Positions 42,608-46,535 of a stretch of DNA of 46,535 nt are shown piece by piece. Positions within the stretch are counted from its first letter, which is position 1. The number at the start of each line of letters is the position of its first letter. Below the pieces are notes generated by a model. It did not search any database. It was not told where the DNA came from and was given only the letters and a program-made list of their open reading frames with translations. A program made the translations under genes and the position numbers. Origin of the DNA: Marseilla massiliensis (lineage in GTDB: Bacteria > Bacteroidota > Bacteroidia > Bacteroidales > Bacteroidaceae); contig NZ_JACJJL010000028.1 in the NCBI RefSeq assembly GCF_016899955.1, positions 1 to 46,535 of the forward strand, written 5' to 3'.

Positions 42608-43543
42608 CTATGCACACAATTTGGACAGTCTAAACAAGAAGAATGGAATGTCAGCTACTCCCCTGAACTGGCTTCTGAAAGCCTTTACTTTGGCATTGAA
42701 CGACTCTGCCCCGGCATTGGTTTGCCTGTTCACGAAAAAATTAAGTATGGTATCATAGTGATTTACAAAAGTGCCAATGACGGTCTGAAAGGCATTTCCA
42801 GCCAACTTTTCAACTTCATTGAACCATCTTGCCAGTTTGAGCCTTGCCACATCCTTGATGCATTTCCTGTTGAAGATGTCCGTCAGTTCCATGGCAAGCT
42901 CATAAGCCCGCTTTAGTTCGGGATAGAACTCAAAGATAATGTCCGCCCTCCATCTTTGTGATTTTGTCCATTTGGATTCGTGTTTGGTCAGAATATATTT
43001 GGCTCTTGCCAACAGCTGTTTGCGCGTATCTCCGTTTGCATGCCTGAAAGGGACGTACTTTATGCCCTCTTCCCGGCATCTCTGCATTTCCCCGTTCTCC
43101 AAATCCCTTGCCATCCAACGCAATGACACCCGCAAGTCATCTATGGCATCATAATACAGTTTCTGCACGTGAAAACGGTCGTTGGTGATGCGTGCTTTTG
43201 GGAAAACAGTGCGTGCTATCAGCATCATGGAAGAGGAGAGGTCTAATGTTATCTCCTTCACTTGAAGACGTTTATGAAGTGAAATTTTCTCAATTACGGC
43301 AATTACCGTTTCGGCTTTCGTGCCATGTATGACAGCCACCAAAGTTCCAGGTCCGCCGTGCCCTTCCTTGTTGGTCAGGAAAGTGTAGACTTCGTCACTG
43401 CTCAGGCAGGATTCGTCTATGCTCAGACAGGGGCCTATGTTTTCAGGATAAATCAGATACTCCGAGGCATGGTCCAATTGCTCCCACTGGCGGAAGTCGC
43501 TGAAATGCTCCTTGTATTGGGCATTGAGGAGTTTGCCGTTCAC
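42608..43543 (-). CDS. Transposase, catalytic part (ISL3-like DDE)
   Basis: A 311-residue protein in the DDE_Tnp_ISL3 style. The catalytic acids are in CLSIDESCLS (Asp), ITNDRFHVQKLYYDA (Asp) and NAGAESFNAKVKAF (Glu). The rest is a helical, Lys/Arg-rich body. GTG 43543 is the first start codon in frame, but this frame is open back to a TAA at 43601-43603 and codes plausible sequence (KKRIESTAESIKGIASHYGV), so the protein is probably made as an extension of the upstream frame, which ends at 43587. Joining needs a +1 shift. Confidence 0.85.
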   Translation of the reverse strand: MNGKLLNAQYKEHFSDFRQWEQLDHASEYLIYPENIGPCLSIDESCLSSDEVYTFLTNKEGHGGPGTLVAVIHGTKAETVIAVIEKISLHKRLQVKEITLDLSSSMMLIARTVFPKARITNDRFHVQKLYYDAIDDLRVSLRWMARDLENGEMQRCREEGIKYVPFRHANGDTRKQLLARAKYILTKHESKWTKSQRWRADIIFEFYPELKRAYELAMELTDIFNRKCIKDVARLKLARWFNEVEKLAGNAFQTVIGTFVNHYDTILNFFVNRQTNAGAESFNAKVKAFRSQFRGVADIPFFLFRLSKLCA

Positions 43544-43586
43544 TCCATAATGACTGGCTATGCCTTTTATGCTCTCAGCCGTGCTC

Positions 43587-43937
43587 TCAATCCTCTTCTT
43601 TTAAAAAAGCAACAAACTCGGGGGAGAGTTTGGAGCCGGATTCCGTCAAGCCGTCGAAGTCGTAAGTGAATATCTCGCCGGTGGAACGGTCTATCCATTT
43701 ACGGCGGCGGACATGAAGATAAACACTGCGGCCACGGATCGGAAAATCCTCTATGGTCTTATAATCAGTAAAACCATACGGACGGACTGTACCCTTTTTG
43801 TAATCTTCGCGGGACATATACTCACGTTCATCAAGCCAATATTCCAAACGGTCGGCTTGTTCAATATAATCTGTAAACTCGAAATTATCCGTAATAACCT
43901 CAGGGAATACGGTTCGTAATACTTGCCATTGCTTCAT
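43587..43937 (-). CDS. Transposase N-terminal region (ISAon1-like)
   Basis: A 116-residue protein (MKQWQVLRTVFPEVITDNFE; RPYGFTDYKTIEDFPIRGRS; YLHVRRRKWIDRSTGEIF) resembling the separately encoded N-terminal region of ISAon1-type transposases of Bacteroidetes, likely the DNA-binding part. It ends KEED at 43587, after a TTTTTTAAAA tract (minus strand, around 43599-43608) where ribosomal or transcriptional slippage could pass into the catalytic frame. It starts 28 bases inside the right inverted repeat. Confidence 0.8.
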   Translation of the reverse strand: MKQWQVLRTVFPEVITDNFEFTDYIEQADRLEYWLDEREYMSREDYKKGTVRPYGFTDYKTIEDFPIRGRSVYLHVRRRKWIDRSTGEIFTYDFDGLTESGSKLSPEFVAFLKEED

Positions 43938-43999
43938 GGGGCAGATAATGTTTTTACACGATTATAGCAAGGATTGCAACCGGCTTTTCGGACTGACCC

Positions 44000-44408
44000 T
44001 TTATACACGGCTTTTAGTGTAATGCACTATAAGCGTCAATAGATCCAGGCAGGCTCACTATGAAACTGTAAAGTACCCTTACCAATAATGGCCGCAATGT
44101 GCTATGCAATCAAATTCGCCGTTATGCCTCCGTGGCATGATTAGCATAATCCATGGCCTTTTTCTGTGGCTAAATCACGATTATGATTCATTGTTTTTAT
44201 CGGAATTATATGTATATTTTCCCAATATTTTTCGGAATGACGGCCAATTTCATTTGACATCAAAAGTAAATATGTATCTTTGTTGCTCGTGGTCATGGCA
44301 ATTATTGCTTGATACTCAGTATGGTAGAGTTACAATGTCGTTTTGCCAATCAACAAATTGACATGTGTAAGTAATTCATATAGCTCATTCAAACACGATA
44401 TTAATAAT
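44000..44408. other. Intergenic remnant between IS and immunity-type genes
   Basis: About 400 AT-rich bases with no recognisable gene. The second direct-repeat copy is at 44166-44203. The words around it (TTATACACGGCTTTTAGTGT, and ATGGCCGCAATGTGC) look like leftovers of another element but match nothing I can name. The word GTATATTTTCC near 44209 resembles, but does not match, a -7 element. Confidence 0.5.
44166..44203 (+). repeat. Direct repeat, right copy
   Basis: 38-base counterpart of the repeat at 42526-42562, in the same orientation, differing by one additional T in a T-run. It lies 166 bases beyond the right inverted repeat of the insertion sequence, so it is not a simple target duplication. 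Confidence 0.9.
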
Positions 44409-45098
44409 ATGGAAGATTTGAAAAGATTTATTGCAAGAAACAAGGATACTTATGTAAGGCATTCCGATGTATCAGAAGAAATGATTTCTAAGTATGAGCA
44501 AATGTTTCGTGGAAAATTCCCAAAAGAACTGGTTTGGATATGGCGAAATATGGGCTTTGGAGTTTACGAAAACGGATATTTGCAAATTGTAAATCCGGAA
44601 GAATATGATTTTGTGTTTGATTATATCGACAAATTATTAGAACCAACCATAGTTTGAGGTATTACCGCCTTGGGGGATTTATTATTATGGGAAGGGAATG
44701 ATAATTGGACCATAGCTCCAGATGAAGGTAATAGAGGGGCGTTTATGAATATCAGGTTTTTAAAAAAAGAAATAACAGGGAGCGATCCTTCTGTATATCT
44801 TGATATTCTTATATTAGAATATACAAGCTCAGACTTTCCGTATTGGGTATCTTGTCGTTTGTATGACGCATACGGCAAAGAATGGCTCTTTGAAGAAAAG
44901 TTGTCAATAGTATCGTGTAAAGCAAAAATTACATCTTTCCCATGTAAAGGATTTATACGGGGTAAAATTATTTCAGAACAAAATGATATGGTGGAGTTTT
45001 GCACTAAAGAGCCTGATGGTGTGGAAAGCATAGACGGTTGTAACATATTTTGGATTGCAAAAAATCAATTGATAGATAACAAACAGCAAATCGACTGA
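44409..45098 (+). pseudogene. GAD-like/DUF1851-type immunity protein, interrupted by TGA
   Basis: The first frame (44409-44657) reads MEDLKRFIARNKDTYVRHSD, then FPKELVWIWRNMGFGVYENG and YLQIVNPEEYDFV, which looks like the GAD-like domain found in type VI secretion immunity proteins. It stops at TGA 44655-44657 after EPTIV. The same frame continues with GITALGDLLLWEGND, the segment expected right after it (usually preceded by an aromatic). Trp (TGG) changed to TGA is the simplest explanation. After about residue 112 the sequence (MNIRFLKKEITGSDPSVYLD onward) no longer resembles DUF1851 and may be a second gene starting at ATG 44745. Base composition is clearly AT-richer than upstream genes. 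Function not proven. Confidence 0.65.
44745..45098 (+). CDS. Possible small independent protein inside the broken immunity gene
   Basis: From ATG 44745 a 117-residue protein can be read (MNIRFLKKEITGSDPSVYLD; SDFPYWVSCRLYDAYGKEWL; GCNIFWIAKNQLIDNKQQID). It shares the frame of the interrupted gene but has no sign of the DUF1851 C-terminus, so it may be an unrelated immunity-type gene fused or abutted by deletion. No signal peptide or membrane segment. Treat it as an alternative to the long pseudogene reading. Confidence 0.4.
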   Translation: MNIRFLKKEITGSDPSVYLDILILEYTSSDFPYWVSCRLYDAYGKEWLFEEKLSIVSCKAKITSFPCKGFIRGKIISEQNDMVEFCTKEPDGVESIDGCNIFWIAKNQLIDNKQQID

Positions 45099-45148
45099 AT
45101 AAGCGGAACGCTGACAGTCATTATGTGCAATTAAAAAACGATGTAAAT

Positions 45149-45373
45149 ATGAAAACTGAAAAAATTAGTGATGTCCTGCAAGGAATGGATGTCAATACAG
45201 AAGATGCGATTGTAACCTTATCAGATAAGGTTTGGGAGATAGGCGAATTAAGTGAAATTAAAAATCAAGTGTCCGACGCTGTATTTGCATTTCACATAGT
45301 AGCTAATGTTATAGGTATCTATAAAGGTGATGGGTGGCAAGCGATTATATATAAAAATCCGATATTAAAATAG
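45149..45373 (+). CDS. Short protein resembling the start of a DUF4375 (DMP19-like) protein
   Basis: A 74-residue protein from ATG 45149 (MKTEKISDVLQGMDVNTEDA; SDAVFAFHIVANVIGIYKGD). The pattern of helices followed by GWQAIIYKN is similar to the N-terminal half of DUF4375 proteins, which are often about twice as long and occur in immunity gene arrays. It stops early at 45371-45373, so it may be a truncated copy. The family match is weak. Confidence 0.4.
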   Translation: MKTEKISDVLQGMDVNTEDAIVTLSDKVWEIGELSEIKNQVSDAVFAFHIVANVIGIYKGDGWQAIIYKNPILK

Positions 45374-45509
45374 GAATGGATTAGAAATAAGCTATTTATG
45401 AGCTTTTCTCAAAGGGTGAGGTAATGACTTGGCAACGGTCGCAAATTCTGCGATTTGCGGTGTATTTCCGTCAAACAACTCTTATTCGATGCAAATGTAC
45501 ACAAATAAA

Positions 45510-45549
45510 GCGGACGAAAAGAAGAATATGGCATTTTTCTTTCGTCCGC
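45510..45549 (-). terminator. Terminator of the SIMPL-domain gene
   Basis: On the minus strand 45540-45549 pairs with 45510-45519 in a 10-bp stem (GCGGACGAAA), extended by A/T pairs, followed by TTATTTGTGT. It lies just after the stop of the SIMPL gene at 45557. Confidence 0.72.
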
Positions 45550-45556
45550 CTTACAT

Positions 45557-46246
45557 TTAATCTATGATTTCAAAACGTACTTGCATGGAATAGCTCTTCT
45601 TGATGGTGCGGAAGTTGTCGAATGAGGCAGCATCGGATGACAAGACATTGCTTTGCGCAAACGGGAAAATATTACTGTTCCTTTCCTCCACAATACGTAT
45701 CACATCACCCAATTTCTTACCCAATGCCTCTACCAAATAGGTCGCTTTCCTTTGGGCAGCTTTCAATGCCTCAATCTTTCCCATTTGGTGGTATGCAAAC
45801 ATATCTTTGTTTTCCAGTTCGCCGATGCGCATGGAATTGATACCTTTCGTATCGATGCGCTTGACGATTTCGTTTATCTGATTGAAGTCGGTCAATGTAA
45901 TGTCAAATTTCTTGGAAACCAAGAAGTCCTGCCCTTGTTGCCGCCAATAGTCACCGATTTCTTGCGTGCGAATAGCATTTTGTGGAATGTCTGCGTTGGC
46001 AAGGGCTTCTCTCAGTCCTTGTTCTATCTCTGATAAAGGTACTTTGGTGCGATATTCTTCGGGTTTCGACTTCCCGTCAAACTCTTCCTTGAAGTATTCT
46101 CGGATTTCAATCAGATAATGAATTTTGTCGGGTACGATTTCTATTTCCGATGTGCCCGTCACTTCAATATAGCGTTCGTTGGTTTGCGCTTGTAGCGAAA
46201 GAACGGCCAGCAAGCAAATTACAGACAAAAAGATTTTATTTTTCAT
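45557..46246 (-). CDS. SIMPL-domain (DUF541) exported protein
   Basis: A 229-residue protein with a signal peptide (MKNKIFLSVICLLAVLSLQA) and the SIMPL/DUF541 fold: RYIEVTGTSEIEIVPDKIHY at the start, the middle KKFDITLTDFNQINEIVKRI and KIEALKAAQRKATYLVEALG late. Family members are periplasmic or outer-membrane-facing oligomers of uncertain function, tied in some bacteria to oxidative or envelope stress. The gene reads towards the AT-rich island and converges with it. Confidence 0.85.
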   Translation of the reverse strand: MKNKIFLSVICLLAVLSLQAQTNERYIEVTGTSEIEIVPDKIHYLIEIREYFKEEFDGKSKPEEYRTKVPLSEIEQGLREALANADIPQNAIRTQEIGDYWRQQGQDFLVSKKFDITLTDFNQINEIVKRIDTKGINSMRIGELENKDMFAYHQMGKIEALKAAQRKATYLVEALGKKLGDVIRIVEERNSNIFPFAQSNVLSSDAASFDNFRTIKKSYSMQVRFEIID

Positions 46247-46252
46247 ATTCTA

Positions 46253-46534
46253 TCATTTTACTTCAAATTCCGTATCCATATAGATTGCCAATTGTTGGCC
46301 TATTTTATATTTTCCTGGCAACAATTTTCCAGACATGAACCGCTTTTTATAGTTCTTATCTGTAATTCGGTTTATGTCCCATGAGATAGGGATGGTGAAC
46401 AACATCGCTTCTCCACCTTTTAAACGAGCACAGTTTCTCATATAATCGGCCTCACCACTCCAACCGGAACGGGCAAACGGATGCGCCATATACAATTCAT
46501 CTGTACCTACACTTGGCAAGAAAACGGGTTGAAC
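46253..46534 (-). CDS. Unknown protein, C-terminal part only
   Basis: The frame is open to the right window edge; 93 residues to the stop at 46253 are visible (VQPVFLPSVGTDELYMAHPF; CARLKGGEAMLFTIPISWDI; FMSGKLLPGKYKIGQQLAIY). The start lies outside. I do not recognise the family. The stop is 6 bases from the SIMPL gene start, so the two are probably co-transcribed. Confidence 0.6.
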   Translation of the reverse strand, partial: VQPVFLPSVGTDELYMAHPFARSGWSGEADYMRNCARLKGGEAMLFTIPISWDINRITDKNYKKRFMSGKLLPGKYKIGQQLAIYMDTEFEVK

Positions 46535-46535
46535 A

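Larger units (their letters stand above)
42561..43999 (-). mobile_element. Insertion sequence, ISL3-like/ISAon1-type, 1439 bp
   Basis: Bounded by 34-bp perfect inverted repeats at 42561-42594 and 43966-43999 (starting GGGTCAGTCCGAAAAGCCGG). Inside, on the minus strand, are an N-terminal transposase frame (43587-43937) and a catalytic frame (42608-43543). TTTAT occurs on both outer sides (42555-42559, 44000-44004) but one C separates it from the left end, so a target duplication is uncertain. The repeats are intact and the DDE residues present, so the copy may be active if the two frames are joined. Confidence 0.9.

Noticed and set aside
42551..42916. Plus-strand frame across the left end of the insertion sequence
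   Set aside because: Antisense to the transposase catalytic frame, which carries a full DDE triad.
42526..44203. 37/38-bp repeat as target-site duplication of the IS
   Set aside because: Too long, not at both ends of the element, and the right copy is 166 bases away from the inverted repeat.
42367..46535. Repeated tRNA-Asp 3' end as an attachment site of an integrated element
   Set aside because: I searched by eye for GTTCGAATCTCGTACGCACC downstream and found no copy in the window, and there is no integrase gene.

Overview
The window looks like chromosomal DNA of a Bacteroidales bacterium, most likely Prevotella or a close relative. Three things point there. Promoters repeatedly fit the phylum consensus TTTG-N19/20-TAnnTTTG, and starts rarely have a Shine-Dalgarno. 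The families are typical: Porin_10, DUF4374/PepSY/TonB triad, DUF4468, DUF4293, the long omega-like RNA polymerase subunit, GT3 glycogen synthase. Gene order also fits (bamD-omega-DUF4293; prs beside a TenI-like gene). No database search was run.

Layout. 1-80: the 3' tail of a 5S rRNA and the terminator of an rRNA operon. 80-7806: a leucine operon (leuA, leuC, leuD, a second LeuA-family synthase, leuB, a TPR protein) behind a leader that has all the parts of a ribosome-mediated attenuator: promoter, 28-codon Leu/Ile-rich leader peptide, antiterminator and terminator. 7.9-11.2 kb (minus): DUF4468 protein, a small membrane protein and a large porin. 11.3-15.4 kb (minus): a polytopic membrane protein and uvrB. 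15.5-18 kb (plus): bamD, omega, DUF4293 protein and a DEDDh exonuclease. 18.6-22.9 kb: glycogen synthase and alpha-glucan phosphorylase. 23.3-26.6 kb (minus): TenI-like gene-prs-DUF4369 lipoprotein, and rplU-rpmA. Upstream of rplU is a candidate small RNA with its own promoter. 27.4-29.6 kb: two overlapping MGMT-family genes and nspC (spermidine synthesis).

29.67-30.06 kb: four tRNAs (Gly-Leu-Leu-Gly), then a conserved unknown gene and ssb. 31.2-36.2 kb (minus): a TonB receptor, DUF4374 surface lipoprotein and PepSY membrane protein that match the XusABC xenosiderophore system of Bacteroides. 36.9-42.1 kb: ysxC, ABC-F ATPase, recR, a small membrane protein, GT2 glycosyltransferase and GNAT acetyltransferase, many with ATGA overlaps. 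42.19-42.37 kb: two identical tRNA-Asp genes.

Downstream of the tRNA-Asp pair the character changes. There is an ISL3-like/ISAon1-like insertion sequence with 34-bp perfect inverted repeats, a 37/38-bp direct repeat, and an AT-rich stretch with broken or very short genes resembling interbacterial immunity proteins. The window closes with a SIMPL-domain protein and a partial unknown gene on the minus strand.

The strongest under-described elements are the Leu/Ile attenuator (1), the candidate small RNA upstream of rplU (2), and the decaying immunity-type island beside tRNA-Asp (3).
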